Notes: generated from the sequence alone by a model not told the origin. DNA of 64,000 nucleotides from an uncultured Flavobacteriales bacterium (GCA_937876195.1 CALEIK010000034.1:1-64000), one strand, 5' to 3'. Positions 1 through 9,348 are shown, counted from the stretch's first letter. Numbers and translations: made by a program.

Positions 1-175
1 TTGGCCATTGATTTCTATAGCTCGAAGCGAAACGAGGACATCCATGAGAACCCGCAAGAGCAGGATTCAAATAAAGTGGATTTGCATAGAATTGCGTAAA
101 CTGTGGGTCTTGTGCCATAGCACTTGTCGATAAAAATCCAAACAGTAAGAGCGTATATATTTTAGTTGCTTTCAT
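1..175 (-). CDS. PorP/SprF family membrane protein, N-terminal fragment
   Basis: This is the first 58 codons of a gene that leaves the window on the left. I translated it by hand from the ATG at 175. It has a signal peptide ending in SAMA before QDPQFTQFY, followed by YANPLYLNPALAGS and SYRNQWP. That pattern is characteristic of the PorP/SprF family of T9SS-associated outer-membrane barrels. The gene lies 5 bp after the stop of the anti-sigma/PorP fusion gene, so it is probably the third gene of the sigma-factor operon. In Flavobacterium, SprF-type proteins serve export of cargo with type-B (CHU_C) tails, so a cargo gene may lie beyond the window edge. Only the N-terminus is visible. Confidence 0.85.
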   Translation of the reverse strand, partial: MKATKIYTLLLFGFLSTSAMAQDPQFTQFYANPLYLNPALAGSHGCPRFASSYRNQWP

Positions 176-180
176 GATTG

Positions 181-1941
181 CTATAGTTTAATAAGTCGAT
201 TGCCAAAATGGCTTTGTTTTCCAACAAATTTTAAAGTGATTTGGTGTGAGATTTCTCTGTTGCCAGTCATTCTACTCTGCGAATAATCGGCATTATAATA
301 CATTGCGAAACGGTCAAATTTCATTCCTATTGTTGCTGATGGATCATAGTTTGAAGAATAGGAAGCTCCAATGACCAATTTGTTCCATCCAAAATTCGCT
401 CCTAGCCATACCTCAGATAATTGTCCTTTATTTTGGTACACAGCATAAGGTGAAAGTCGAATGTTTCCTTTTCGAGAAACCCAATCCGTTCCAGCATTCG
501 CTACAAAATGGTAATCAGCCCGCTCAGGATTAACAAATGAGTTATTAAACATGTTATCCTTGTGTCTGAACAAATTATCTAATTGAACTCCAACAAAGAA
601 CCACTTGGTATTGACCATCATTCCTGCTCCAAAATCTTTGTACCATAAATCCTTCCCAAGGGGTGCAGATCCGTCAGGGTAGTAATCACGTATGATTCCT
701 CTTTCCACTTCAACAGCCGTCACGTCATTCATTCGATCTTGATTCAACGACTTATGACCCATTTTAAATCGCAGCGATGGTTCAAAGGAAATGGTATTCG
801 AAATAGAAATCTTTGGAGAATACGTCAACGCGACATCTGCAACGTGCACTCCTCCATTTCGATACATGGCATGATTCATTTGAATTCCGATTCCACCTCT
901 CATTGCGTATACATAGTTGTCAACGTTCAATTGATTCATCAACAATTCATTTTCTTCGCCGTACCATTGTAAACGCGACAACGTTTGTATCCTCGGTGCC
1001 AACTGTGTACCTGCTGAACTAAAATTCACATCAGACACGGACATTCCAGGAATGCTGAATTGTGGATCTCTGTAATTTTTCAGTGCAATTGGATTATCCA
1101 TCATATTTTTCACCTTTCGCGTAAATGCAGAGAGCTTATGTTTGAAGGAAAGAGAATACCCTGAACTATTTTTTACAGATTTACGTCTGATCTCTAGCTT
1201 CTCAATTGATTTCTCTTCAGTTGCCTCATCAAACCCAGTGAAAGTGAGTAACGTCTCTTTTCGTGGGGATTCAAAAGTATGAATTGGTTTCAAGTCCAAA
1301 TTTCCAATCACTCCAATCGTTCTATTTGGAACCTTCGCAATCATCTGTAGTTGTTCACCAGAACTTGCGTTATTCGCATTCACGATTACATCGTTGTATT
1401 TTTCATCAGAATTCACTGACGCAACCACTTGTTGTGTTGTTCCTTGCACTTGATTAGCACTAGAATAACTTATATTTCTACCATTAACCGCATAATCATC
1501 CAATGTCAACGGAGAAGTAGTATACTTTTCATTCTTAGATTTTGTTTCTTCATTCTTCAAACGAGAAGACTCAGTAGGAGCAAGAATTGCCGCTGCTTTT
1601 AAACTACTGTTTTGTTCGGCAATTTTAGCCAGTTGAGTAGACGAGTTCGTTTCATCTCCCCCGTTTGGAATCAATAATAACACAACTCCAATGCCAACCG
1701 CTGCAGCACTTGTCAGATCCATGAACCACAGAACTGGTCTATCGCGTTTTAAACTTTCTTTCTTGGTGTAAACAAATTTGGACTGATTCAAACGAGCGTT
1801 CTCCCACACATCTTTGTCGACGTCCAATTCTGGATGAAGCAACAAAAATGTCTTCAACTGTTCGACTTGGGAAGGAGATAAATTACCTTCTGTCAACTCA
1901 AACAACCATAAATCAATATTTGAAAAAGAGGGGTTGCTCAT
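181..1941 (-). CDS. Transenvelope anti-sigma factor fused to a PorP/SprF-like barrel
   Basis: This 586-residue protein has three parts. Residues 1 to about 65 are a soluble head (WLFELTEGNLSPSQ, then LLLHPELDVDKDVW) like the anti-sigma heads found beside ECF sigma factors in Bacteroidota. Residues about 70-92 form one hydrophobic helix preceded by basic residues, which places the head in the cytoplasm. Residues about 93-280 are a low-complexity linker rich in Ser, Asn and Lys. Residues about 283-586 resemble a PorP/SprF beta-barrel, starting NPIALKNYRDPQF and ending in alternating aromatic strands. The start ATG overlaps the sigma-factor stop by 4 nt (ATGA), which implies translational coupling. 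There is no cleavable signal peptide. The layout matches the dual membrane-spanning anti-sigma factors described in Bacteroides, here with a T9SS-type barrel. Its role as a sensor of outer-membrane or secretion state is inferred. Confidence 0.8.
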   Translation of the reverse strand: MSNPSFSNIDLWLFELTEGNLSPSQVEQLKTFLLLHPELDVDKDVWENARLNQSKFVYTKKESLKRDRPVLWFMDLTSAAAVGIGVVLLLIPNGGDETNSSTQLAKIAEQNSSLKAAAILAPTESSRLKNEETKSKNEKYTTSPLTLDDYAVNGRNISYSSANQVQGTTQQVVASVNSDEKYNDVIVNANNASSGEQLQMIAKVPNRTIGVIGNLDLKPIHTFESPRKETLLTFTGFDEATEEKSIEKLEIRRKSVKNSSGYSLSFKHKLSAFTRKVKNMMDNPIALKNYRDPQFSIPGMSVSDVNFSSAGTQLAPRIQTLSRLQWYGEENELLMNQLNVDNYVYAMRGGIGIQMNHAMYRNGGVHVADVALTYSPKISISNTISFEPSLRFKMGHKSLNQDRMNDVTAVEVERGIIRDYYPDGSAPLGKDLWYKDFGAGMMVNTKWFFVGVQLDNLFRHKDNMFNNSFVNPERADYHFVANAGTDWVSRKGNIRLSPYAVYQNKGQLSEVWLGANFGWNKLVIGASYSSNYDPSATIGMKFDRFAMYYNADYSQSRMTGNREISHQITLKFVGKQSHFGNRLIKL

Positions 1942-2426
1942 ACTAGCTCTACTAATCCTTTTAACTGCTTTTTAATTTTTCTACGTCCTCTAAACAGATA
2001 TACTTTGACTTGTGATTCGTTGAGATCCAAAATATCGCCAATCTCTTTGTAAGAGTATCCCTCTAAATCTCTTAGAATGATAATACTCTTTTGGATTGGT
2101 GGCAAAATATTCACTGCTCTATTGACAACCTGATCTGCTTCGAAACTCCCAAGCTTTGCTTCTCCCTTCTCATACGTTTCCATTTGATCAGAAAAAGAAA
2201 TTCTCTTTTTTCGGTTCGAAAAATTAATCATCGCATTGTGCGCGGTTGTAAACATCCAGGACTTTGCTTTCGCCGGATCTACCTTTCTACGGTTCACCCA
2301 AAGTTTCTCAAAAACATCCTGTACAATATCCTCAGCATCTTCTCTGTCGTGAAGAAAGCTCAATGCATACCCAAATAAATTATTGGAATGCATGTCAACA
2401 ACGATATTATACTCTTGTCTTCTCAA
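1938..2426 (-). CDS. RNA polymerase ECF-type sigma-70 factor
   Basis: The 162-residue protein has the usual ECF length. Region 2 is seen around residues 12-48 (LFGYALSFLHDREDAEDIVQDVFEKLW), which binds core polymerase and the -10-type element. Region 4 is around residues 107-155, with a helix-turn-helix (GYSYKEIGDILDLNESQVKVYLFRGR) that reads the -35-type element. It is the first gene of an operon, and its TGA stop overlaps the start of the anti-sigma/PorP fusion. It should therefore be held inactive by that protein and direct genes for the surface or secretion machinery. A pair of direct repeats at 2465-2488 sits in its leader and may take part in autoregulation. The specific regulon cannot be read from the sequence. 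Confidence 0.92.
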   Translation of the reverse strand: MRRQEYNIVVDMHSNNLFGYALSFLHDREDAEDIVQDVFEKLWVNRRKVDPAKAKSWMFTTAHNAMINFSNRKKRISFSDQMETYEKGEAKLGSFEADQVVNRAVNILPPIQKSIIILRDLEGYSYKEIGDILDLNESQVKVYLFRGRRKIKKQLKGLVELV

Positions 2427-2771
2427 AATCGGTTTAGTATTCGTTAACAGTTAAAACAATTAGAACACTAATAATGTTACACTAATAACATCTAAAGTTA
2501 GTCGTAATTACTTATATATCTAAATGAATTACCAAATAACACCTTGGAGTTAATATTTACACAGTTCTGTTGAATATTTTTCAGAGTGATTTTAACTATT
2601 TTGTATTGTCACATTTTAGGGAAGATTAGCTTCCCTGTCTATCGACAGTTAGAGCTTCTGCTTTCAGCGGTCAAAGATTTAAGATTTTGATGAGCATTTA
2701 ATTTTTGAATAGCGACGCGATTGAATCCTTGATTTTTTCATTATATTCGTACAGACTATAATACGAACGCT
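2427..2771. other. Divergent intergenic region with direct repeats
   Basis: This 345-bp gap separates the sigma operon (leftward) from the acyl-CoA synthetase (rightward). It holds two exact copies of ACACTAATAA at 2465-2474 and 2479-2488, a 14-bp period, in the leader of the sigma gene. No open reading frame here looks real. The rest is AT-rich and carries the promoter proposed at 2721-2749. Confidence 0.5.
2721..2749 (+). promoter_or_regulatory. Putative promoter of acyl-CoA synthetase gene
   Basis: TTG at 2721-2723, an 18-bp spacer and TATATTCG at 2742-2749 resemble the Bacteroidota consensus (TTTG, 19-20 bp, TAnnTTTG). The match is imperfect at the last box. It lies 22 bp before the ATG at 2772. 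Confidence 0.35.
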
Positions 2772-4535
2772 ATGATACCGACGAAAAGACTTTTTGATAT
2801 CCCCTACCATCAGCTCAATAACTATCCAAACAACAATATGTTTGTCACTAAGACAGACGGAAAGTGGGTGGGTGTTTCTACACAAGACTTCTTGAATGAA
2901 GCGATGCAAGTTTCCAAAGGACTTTTGGCACTTGGTGTTCAGGCTGGCGATAAGGTAGGTATCATCTCAGGCACTCGTTACGAGTGGAATGTCATGGACA
3001 TTGCTATTCAGCAAACTGGTGCGATTGTCGTTCCGTTTTACCCAAATATCTCAGAAAACGATTACCGTTATATTTTCAATGATGCGGGAATTAAGGTCTG
3101 TGTCATTGCGAATGATGAATTGTTCGGGAAAATAGAGAATATCAAGAAGGACACTCCTGCCCTTCAGCATGTTTTCACCATGGAAAATGTATCGGGAGCA
3201 AAGCACTGGTCTGAAATAAAAAAACTGGGAGAAGGTGTTCCTGATCAGGACGTGAAAGACAGAATGGACCCAGTGAAATACGAAGATTTAGCTACAATTA
3301 TTTATACATCTGGTACAACTGGAAATCCGAAAGGAGTAATGCTCTCTCACCGAAATTTATTATCAAATGTAGAGGCGTGTATTGAGCCTATTCCCGCGGA
3401 CAAAGATTCTAAGGTGTTGTCCTTCTTACCTGTTTGTCACGTGTACGAGCGCATGTTGCACTATTTATATATGTATTTGGGTTGTTCCATTCACTTTGCG
3501 GAATCGATGGATACAATTGGGGACAATATCCGTGAGGTCAAACCAGATGTTTTCACAGCAGTTCCAAGATTACTCGAAAAAGTATTCGACAAGATCATGG
3601 CGAAAGGCGATGAGTTGACGGGAATAAAACGTGCTCTATTTTTCTGGGCAGTGAACTTGGCAGATCAATACGATGTGGTCGGGCGCTCTGCTTGGTACAA
3701 TTTTAAGTTGAAGATTGCGCGCAAACTCATTTTCTCTAAATGGCGTGAAGCTCTTGGTGGAAATGTACGTGCAATCGCTTCAGGAAGTGCTGCATTGCAA
3801 CCGCGTTTAGCGCGTATTTTCTTGGGTGCGGGAATTGATATTTTGGAAGGTTATGGACTTACAGAAACGTCTCCTGTGGTTTCGGTGAACAGTCACCAAA
3901 AAGGAATCCGTATTGGAACTGTCGGTACAGTGATTGACAATGTAGAAGTGAAAATTGCTGAAGATGGCGAGATCTTGGTTAAAGGCCCGAATGTCATGCT
4001 TGGCTACTACAACTTACCCGAAGTGACTGCCGAAGTTATGAAAGATGGCTGGTTCCACACAGGCGATATTGGTGAATTTGTTGAGGGGAAATTTCTCAAA
4101 ATTACCGACCGTAAAAAGGAAATTTTCAAAACTTCAGGTGGAAAATACATCGTTCCACAAGCGATGGAAAATAAATTCAAAGAATCACGCTTTATTGAGC
4201 AAATAATGGTGATTGGAGAAGGCGAAAAACACCCTGCCGCGTTGATTGTACCTAGTTTTGATTTTGTTCGGGAATGGGCAAAACGAAAGAATGTTAAACT
4301 TGCAGATGATAGCAATACTGAGCTTGTTGCCTCAACGGATGTTCGAAACAGAATTATGGAGGAAGTGAATACTTTCAATAAAGAATTTGGCAATTGGGAA
4401 CAAATCAAACGTATTGAACTTCTCGACAAAGAAATGTCAGTGGAAGGAGGTGAATTGACTCCAACGTTGAAATTGAAACGCAAGAAAATCATGGATATGT
4501 ACGCAGATAAAGTGCGTGCTATTTATGGGGAGTAA
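2772..4535 (+). CDS. Long-chain fatty acid-CoA ligase (AMP-forming)
   Basis: This 587-residue enzyme of the ANL (AMP-binding) superfamily activates long-chain fatty acids to acyl-CoA through an acyl-adenylate, for beta-oxidation or lipid synthesis. The P-loop YTSGTTGNPKG is at about residues 178-188, the GYGLTETSP motif at about 360, HTGD at about 428, and the C-terminal lysine-bearing hinge (DRKKEIFKTSGGKYI) follows. Length and motif order fit the FadD15-like synthetases common in Bacteroidota. No membrane helix is evident. The ATG at 2772 gives a complete N-terminus. The gene converges on a small minus-strand gene 8 bp away and appears to be monocistronic. Chain-length preference cannot be told from sequence. 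Confidence 0.93.
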   Translation: MIPTKRLFDIPYHQLNNYPNNNMFVTKTDGKWVGVSTQDFLNEAMQVSKGLLALGVQAGDKVGIISGTRYEWNVMDIAIQQTGAIVVPFYPNISENDYRYIFNDAGIKVCVIANDELFGKIENIKKDTPALQHVFTMENVSGAKHWSEIKKLGEGVPDQDVKDRMDPVKYEDLATIIYTSGTTGNPKGVMLSHRNLLSNVEACIEPIPADKDSKVLSFLPVCHVYERMLHYLYMYLGCSIHFAESMDTIGDNIREVKPDVFTAVPRLLEKVFDKIMAKGDELTGIKRALFFWAVNLADQYDVVGRSAWYNFKLKIARKLIFSKWREALGGNVRAIASGSAALQPRLARIFLGAGIDILEGYGLTETSPVVSVNSHQKGIRIGTVGTVIDNVEVKIAEDGEILVKGPNVMLGYYNLPEVTAEVMKDGWFHTGDIGEFVEGKFLKITDRKKEIFKTSGGKYIVPQAMENKFKESRFIEQIMVIGEGEKHPAALIVPSFDFVREWAKRKNVKLADDSNTELVASTDVRNRIMEEVNTFNKEFGNWEQIKRIELLDKEMSVEGGELTPTLKLKRKKIMDMYADKVRAIYGE

Positions 4536-4543
4536 TTCTAAAG

Positions 4544-4870
4544 TTAAGGCTTTACCACAGTCATCTTCACCACCACGTGATGAAATTTAGGGAAGTGATT
4601 TCCTTTTTCGAAGGTGAAGGACTTTAGATAGTTTTTTAGTTCGAACTCAGCTGGTGTACTTTTTAAATCAGATTCTATCATGCGGACACTGGTCACTTTT
4701 CCTTCTCTGCTCACAGCTAGTTCAAACTTTGCCGTACCAGATTTAAATCCTTCAACAATGAATTTTGAATCAGAGGTCATCTGTCTCCCTTCGTCCATCA
4801 AGGTTCCACTCATTAACTGTCCGTAGGCTGTTCCGCAGAACAAAGAAAAAATGATAAGAAGTCGACGCAT
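4544..4870 (-). CDS. Small secreted protein with TonB-C-like fold
   Basis: This 108-residue protein has a signal peptide (about residues 1-17, ending TAYG before Q). The rest resembles the C-terminal domain of TonB-type energy transducers: AKFELAVSREGKVTSVRMIES is followed by a helix and a final strand pair. It has no transmembrane anchor and no proline-rich linker, so it is probably a free periplasmic or secreted domain rather than a working TonB. No functional partner is apparent nearby. The TonB-like assignment is tentative. Confidence 0.65.
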   Translation of the reverse strand: MRRLLIIFSLFCGTAYGQLMSGTLMDEGRQMTSDSKFIVEGFKSGTAKFELAVSREGKVTSVRMIESDLKSTPAEFELKNYLKSFTFEKGNHFPKFHHVVVKMTVVKP

Positions 4871-4911
4871 AGTTTATTTTTTATAAAACTAATTATTTTC
4901 GTGGAAAATAA

Positions 4912-5022
4912 TAGTTCAAAGTTCAAGAAGTTTAAAGTTCAAAGGTTGGATCTTACAGTATACCATGACAGTTCAATCAATCAACTCTAAACTCTAAATT
5001 CTGTAACTCTTAATTCCTAACT
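4912..5022. repeat. Degenerate short intergenic repeats
   Basis: The spacer after recG contains several imperfect copies of a 7-9 bp unit (GTTCAAAG, TTTAAAG, GTTCAAAG and then AACTCTAAA, ACTCTAAATT, AACTCTTAATT). A similar cluster (AAGTTCAAAGTG, AGGTTCAAAGTG) occurs upstream of recG at about 7135-7165. Function unknown; it may be neutral simple-sequence drift. Confidence 0.4.
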
Positions 5023-7116
5023 TTAAGCTATTCTACCCCAATTCGGTCGTGCCCGTAGCAGATCAGTCAATTTAGAACGTACTCCTTTGTGCTCTGAGAG
5101 CTCTAGCGTTGAATCCTTTATCAACAATCCTTTTGCGACTTCTCGTGTCAACGTCACAATTTGCGCATCTTTCGAAAGGTTTGAAATCTTCAAGTCCAGC
5201 AAACCACTTTGCTGTGTTCCCATGAGGTCTCCAGGACCGCGCAACTGCAAGTCGACTTCCGCAATCTCAAAACCATCGTTGGTACGTACCATTGTTTCCA
5301 TGCGCTTTTTGCTGTCCTCGGATATTGCGTCACCTGTCATTAAAATACAGTACGATTGCTCAGCACCACGTCCTACCCTTCCCCGTAACTGGTGCAATTG
5401 CGACAGACCAAATCGCTCCGCACTCTCGATCACCATAATGCTGGCGTTGGGGACATTTACACCGACTTCTATCACCGTCGTTGCGACCATGATTTGCGTT
5501 TCACCTTTAATAAAACGATTCATTTCAAATTCCTTTTCCGCAGGTTTCATTTTTCCGTGCACCATACTCACATGATATTCTGGTCTGGGAAAAGCGCGTT
5601 GAATGGCCTCATACCCGTCTTGAAGGTTATTAAAATCCAAAGTTTCCGATTCCATAATGAGCGGATAAACGATGTACACCTGTCGCCCTTTCTTGATTTC
5701 TTCGCGCATGAATCCAAACAAACGCAAACGACTTGAATCGTACTTATGCATGGTGGTAATTGGTTTTCGTCCCGGTGGAAGCTCATCAATTACAGAAACA
5801 TCTAAATCGCCATAAAAGGTCATTGCCAGCGTTCTAGGAATCGGTGTTGCTGTCATGATAAGCACATGAGGAGGCAATTCATTTTTCTTCCACATGCGCG
5901 CGCGTTGTGCGACACCAAAGCGGTGCTGTTCATCAATTACGACGAAACCAAGATTCTTAAATTGAACTGTATCTTCCAACAGTGCGTGAGTTCCAATAAG
6001 CAATTGAATTTCTCCATCCACCAGACCTTCGTGCAAAGGAATTCTGTCTTTCTTCTTCGTAGATCCTGTCAACAGAGCGACACGTATGCCCAATGGCTGC
6101 ATCAATTCGCTGATGGAGGTATAATGCTGGATCGCTAAAATTTCTGTTGGTGCAATCAACGCTGCCTGATAACCATTGCCAACAGCGAGCAACATCGAAA
6201 GCAATGCGACAAGCGTTTTCCCACTGCCAACATCCCCTTGCAACAAGCGATTCATGTGATGTCCTGTATTCATGTCCTGCCGAATTTCTTTCAGCACCCG
6301 TTTCTGAGCACCCGTTAATTCAAAAGGAATGTAATTTTCATAAAAATCGTTGAATTCATCGCCCACTTTCTCCATCAGATATCCTTTGGACTTTTCCATC
6401 GTAATCTTCTTACGAAATAGGAGCTCTAACTGCAGAAAAAATAGCTCTTCAAATTTCAGTCGAAATCGCGCTTGCTGTGCTTCCAATTCATTTAAAGGCG
6501 CATGTACTTTTCGGATAGCTAACTCACGATCAATCAATCTGTTTTCCTGCTTGATATGCACAGGAAGTACATCTTCGATTTGCCCACCAATATTCTCCAA
6601 CAACCCTTTGATCAACTTCTCAATTCCTTTGGTATTCAGTCCACGCGAGTTCAGCAATTCTGTACTCGAATAAATGGGCTGTAATCCTTGTACTTCAGCT
6701 GCATTTGCACTCGCTATTTCTGGATGTGGAATGTTCCATTTCCCTTTGAACAGGGTGGGTTTTCCATAAATGATCACATTCTCATTGATTTTGAGCGATG
6801 ATTTGATCCAGCTCACACCTTTGAACCAAACCAGGTCTATCATTCCTGTATTGTCTTGGAATTTTGCGATCAAACGTTTGTTTCTTCCTACTCCCGACTC
6901 AAGCATTCCAACAATTTGGCCTTTGATTTGAGCGTGACCGTTCAATGAAATCAATTCTGCAACTGTATGAAATTCAGATCTATCTACGTAGCGAAAAGGA
7001 TAATATTCCAACAAGTCGAGGTAGTTGTAGATGCCCAATTCCTTTTTCAATAACTCGGCCTTTTGTGGACCAACACCTTTGAGGTATTCGATGGGAGTTA
7101 TGAGGAAATTATTCAT
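5023..7116 (-). CDS. recG: ATP-dependent DNA helicase RecG
   Basis: RecG is a superfamily 2 translocase that remodels stalled replication forks and Holliday junctions. The 697-residue protein has the full set of parts. A wedge/OB domain spans about residues 55-200. The Walker A motif GDVGSGKT is at 294-301, the DEQH box at 395-398, and MTATPIPRTLAM follows. The second helicase domain carries TTVIEVGVNVPNA, and the RecG-specific QLHQLRGRVGRG motif lies near the C-terminus. Length is normal for the family. Neighbours are unrelated (a small secreted protein downstream, dsbD upstream), so it is likely transcribed alone. Confidence 0.97.
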   Translation of the reverse strand: MNNFLITPIEYLKGVGPQKAELLKKELGIYNYLDLLEYYPFRYVDRSEFHTVAELISLNGHAQIKGQIVGMLESGVGRNKRLIAKFQDNTGMIDLVWFKGVSWIKSSLKINENVIIYGKPTLFKGKWNIPHPEIASANAAEVQGLQPIYSSTELLNSRGLNTKGIEKLIKGLLENIGGQIEDVLPVHIKQENRLIDRELAIRKVHAPLNELEAQQARFRLKFEELFFLQLELLFRKKITMEKSKGYLMEKVGDEFNDFYENYIPFELTGAQKRVLKEIRQDMNTGHHMNRLLQGDVGSGKTLVALLSMLLAVGNGYQAALIAPTEILAIQHYTSISELMQPLGIRVALLTGSTKKKDRIPLHEGLVDGEIQLLIGTHALLEDTVQFKNLGFVVIDEQHRFGVAQRARMWKKNELPPHVLIMTATPIPRTLAMTFYGDLDVSVIDELPPGRKPITTMHKYDSSRLRLFGFMREEIKKGRQVYIVYPLIMESETLDFNNLQDGYEAIQRAFPRPEYHVSMVHGKMKPAEKEFEMNRFIKGETQIMVATTVIEVGVNVPNASIMVIESAERFGLSQLHQLRGRVGRGAEQSYCILMTGDAISEDSKKRMETMVRTNDGFEIAEVDLQLRGPGDLMGTQQSGLLDLKISNLSKDAQIVTLTREVAKGLLIKDSTLELSEHKGVRSKLTDLLRARPNWGRIA

Positions 7117-7260
7117 GAAGTAAAACTAGGAAATAAGTTCAAAGTGCGAAGGTTCAAAGTGCTAAAGTTTATACCTCGACAGGTTCCGCGTACCTGTTCA
7201 AAAGTTCTAGGAGCGAAAACTCCATTCATTGTACTTCAATCTATAGCTAAAATAAAGTAA

Positions 7261-9348
7261 CTACTTTTTTGCCTCTTTGTACAATTTCAACCCTTCTTCC
7301 AACCAAGCTTGAAACCTTGCTGGGTCTCTGTGGTTTTCGTAATCCGCTGAACCATTAATTAGATCTTCTCCATCTGGACCTAGCATGATGTAATACGGCT
7401 GTGTGTTTGTTTTGTACCGTGTTGCCTGGAGATAGCTCCATTTATTTCCAATGGTTTCAATCTTCATCGTTCTATCTTCTGTTACCTGAGCTACTTTCTG
7501 TTCTTCCTTTGGTAATTCTCGCTTGTCATCAACATACAATGATACAATCACCACATCATTTCTTAAAATATCAATGATGCCTGGTTCTCCCCATACTGTT
7601 TCTTCCATTTTTCTGCAATTGACACATGCATGTCCCGTAAAATCTAGAAAAACTGGTTTATCAACCTCCTTCGCATACTCAATTCCCTCATCCATATCAT
7701 GAAAAACCATAATACCCTGTGGTCCCAAATGCATGCGTTCATCGTCACCATGCTCAGAAGTCCCCGCTCCTGAACCACCAAATCCTAAAGGAGATTCACT
7801 GTACGCCATTGGCGGTGGAAATCCACTGATCAACTTTAATGGAGCGCCCCATAATCCAGGAATCAGATAGATGACAAAAATTACGGTGGTCATTCCTAAA
7901 ACGGTTCGACCTACGGATAGATTTTCGATTGGACTATCATGCGGTAAACGAATCATGCCAAACAAATATAGGGCAAGTGTAAAGAAAATACCAATCCAAA
8001 TTGCCAGGAACAACTCACGCTCAAGAAAATGTCCTTGGACGACAAGGTCCGCATTCGATAAAAATTTCAGTGCCAATGCCAATTCTAAGAATCCCAGAAA
8101 CACTTTCACTGTGTTCAACCAACCTCCAGATTTAGGAAGTGTATTCATCCAACCAGGGAAAGCTGCAAACAACGAAAAAGGAAGTGCCAACGCCAGCGAA
8201 AAACCGAGCATTCCAACAAATGGACCTGCACCACCGATGGTAGCTGATTCAACAAGCAGTGTTCCCACAATTGGACCCGTACATGAAAAAGAGACTAGCG
8301 CAAGCGCGAGCGCCATAAAGAAAATCCCGATGACTCCACCCTTGTCGGATGCTTTATCTGCTTTATTTAACCATGAATTGGGTAAACGTATTTCAAAGGC
8401 TCCCATGAATGAGATAGCAAACACCACAAGCAACACGAAAAATATAATATTGAACCACACATTCGTTGAAAGTGCATTCAGTGCATCCGAACCAAAGAGC
8501 CATGTCACAATGGTGCCAAGTAAAACATAAATGACAATGATTGAAATTCCATAAAACACGGCATTTCGAATTCCTGCTGCCTTTGTTTTACTGGTTTTGG
8601 TAAAGAAGCTAACGGTCATAGGGATCATCGGAAAAACGCATGGTGTCAACAATGCTGCAAATCCACTTATGAAGGCAAGAAAGAAAATCATCCACAAAGA
8701 TTTCTTTGAGGTCTTCTTTTTCGTTGGATCAATATTTTCTACGTCCAGTTTCTTTTCCTTTTTTTCAACAGAAGGTACAACACCATCGGTTGTCACATCG
8801 TTAGCAGTGTCAACAGCTTCCACTTCAATATCCGTCGCTGCGTCAGTCGCTTCACTATCTGCCTTCACCCCTTTCAATTTCAAGAAAAATTCTGCTTCGT
8901 GTGGTGGTAAACAATGTGTGTCATCACAGGTTTGAAAAGCGAACTTACCTTTAAGCGTAAAGTCCTTTTCTGAAAGGATTTTAATCTTTTGCTTTAGCTT
9001 GATTGTATTAGAATGATACAACAAATCCTCATCTGCCATTTCATCGTGCTCAAAAATAGGTTTCGGCTCTTCAACTTTTCCAATTGTCTTGAAATTAGAT
9101 GAAGGGCTCAGCGTGACAGATGTCGGAATCAAAAAACTTCCCTTTGGCAGGTACACTGCATAGATATGCCAATGTTCGACCATGGTAATCTCACCAATCA
9201 CCGTTGCTTCATCTCCGTTCTGTTCAACCGTAAACTTCCAGCTGACCTTGTCCTCTGGGAACTCCAATTGTGCAGAAGAAAACTTCGAAAAGAATACAGT
9301 AAATAAGAGTAGAAAAAAACCGAACGAACGAGCGCTTACTTTCATCAT
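7261..9348 (-). CDS. dsbD: Thiol:disulfide interchange protein DsbD
   Basis: DsbD carries electrons from cytoplasmic thioredoxin across the inner membrane to periplasmic reductants. The 695-residue protein starts with a signal peptide (…FSSAQ). An alpha-type domain follows, with a CxxxxC pair in the segment CDDTHCLPP. The multi-helix beta domain contains the redox cysteines in TPCVFPMIP and SFSCTGP. A C-terminal thioredoxin-fold gamma domain has Cys575-Val-Asn-Cys578. All three redox pairs are present, so the pathway appears complete. A poorly conserved, acidic linker separates the alpha and beta domains. The gene is 3 bp downstream of a second, stand-alone DsbD alpha-like gene, and the two are surely co-transcribed. 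Confidence 0.95.
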   Translation of the reverse strand: MMKVSARSFGFFLLLFTVFFSKFSSAQLEFPEDKVSWKFTVEQNGDEATVIGEITMVEHWHIYAVYLPKGSFLIPTSVTLSPSSNFKTIGKVEEPKPIFEHDEMADEDLLYHSNTIKLKQKIKILSEKDFTLKGKFAFQTCDDTHCLPPHEAEFFLKLKGVKADSEATDAATDIEVEAVDTANDVTTDGVVPSVEKKEKKLDVENIDPTKKKTSKKSLWMIFFLAFISGFAALLTPCVFPMIPMTVSFFTKTSKTKAAGIRNAVFYGISIIVIYVLLGTIVTWLFGSDALNALSTNVWFNIIFFVLLVVFAISFMGAFEIRLPNSWLNKADKASDKGGVIGIFFMALALALVSFSCTGPIVGTLLVESATIGGAGPFVGMLGFSLALALPFSLFAAFPGWMNTLPKSGGWLNTVKVFLGFLELALALKFLSNADLVVQGHFLERELFLAIWIGIFFTLALYLFGMIRLPHDSPIENLSVGRTVLGMTTVIFVIYLIPGLWGAPLKLISGFPPPMAYSESPLGFGGSGAGTSEHGDDERMHLGPQGIMVFHDMDEGIEYAKEVDKPVFLDFTGHACVNCRKMEETVWGEPGIIDILRNDVVIVSLYVDDKRELPKEEQKVAQVTEDRTMKIETIGNKWSYLQATRYKTNTQPYYIMLGPDGEDLINGSADYENHRDPARFQAWLEEGLKLYKEAKK

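Noticed and set aside
4007..4492. 161-codon open frame opposite the acyl-CoA synthetase
   Set aside because: Antisense to conserved C-terminal motifs of a real enzyme, with no family resemblance.
5087..5575. 162-codon open frame opposite recG
   Set aside because: Antisense to the RecG helicase motifs; cysteine- and serine-rich composition typical of shadow frames.
7871..8530. 219-codon open frame opposite dsbD
   Set aside because: It is fully antisense to well-conserved DsbD membrane helices, has biased Ser/Pro/Lys/Thr composition and no recognisable domain; it is a shadow frame.
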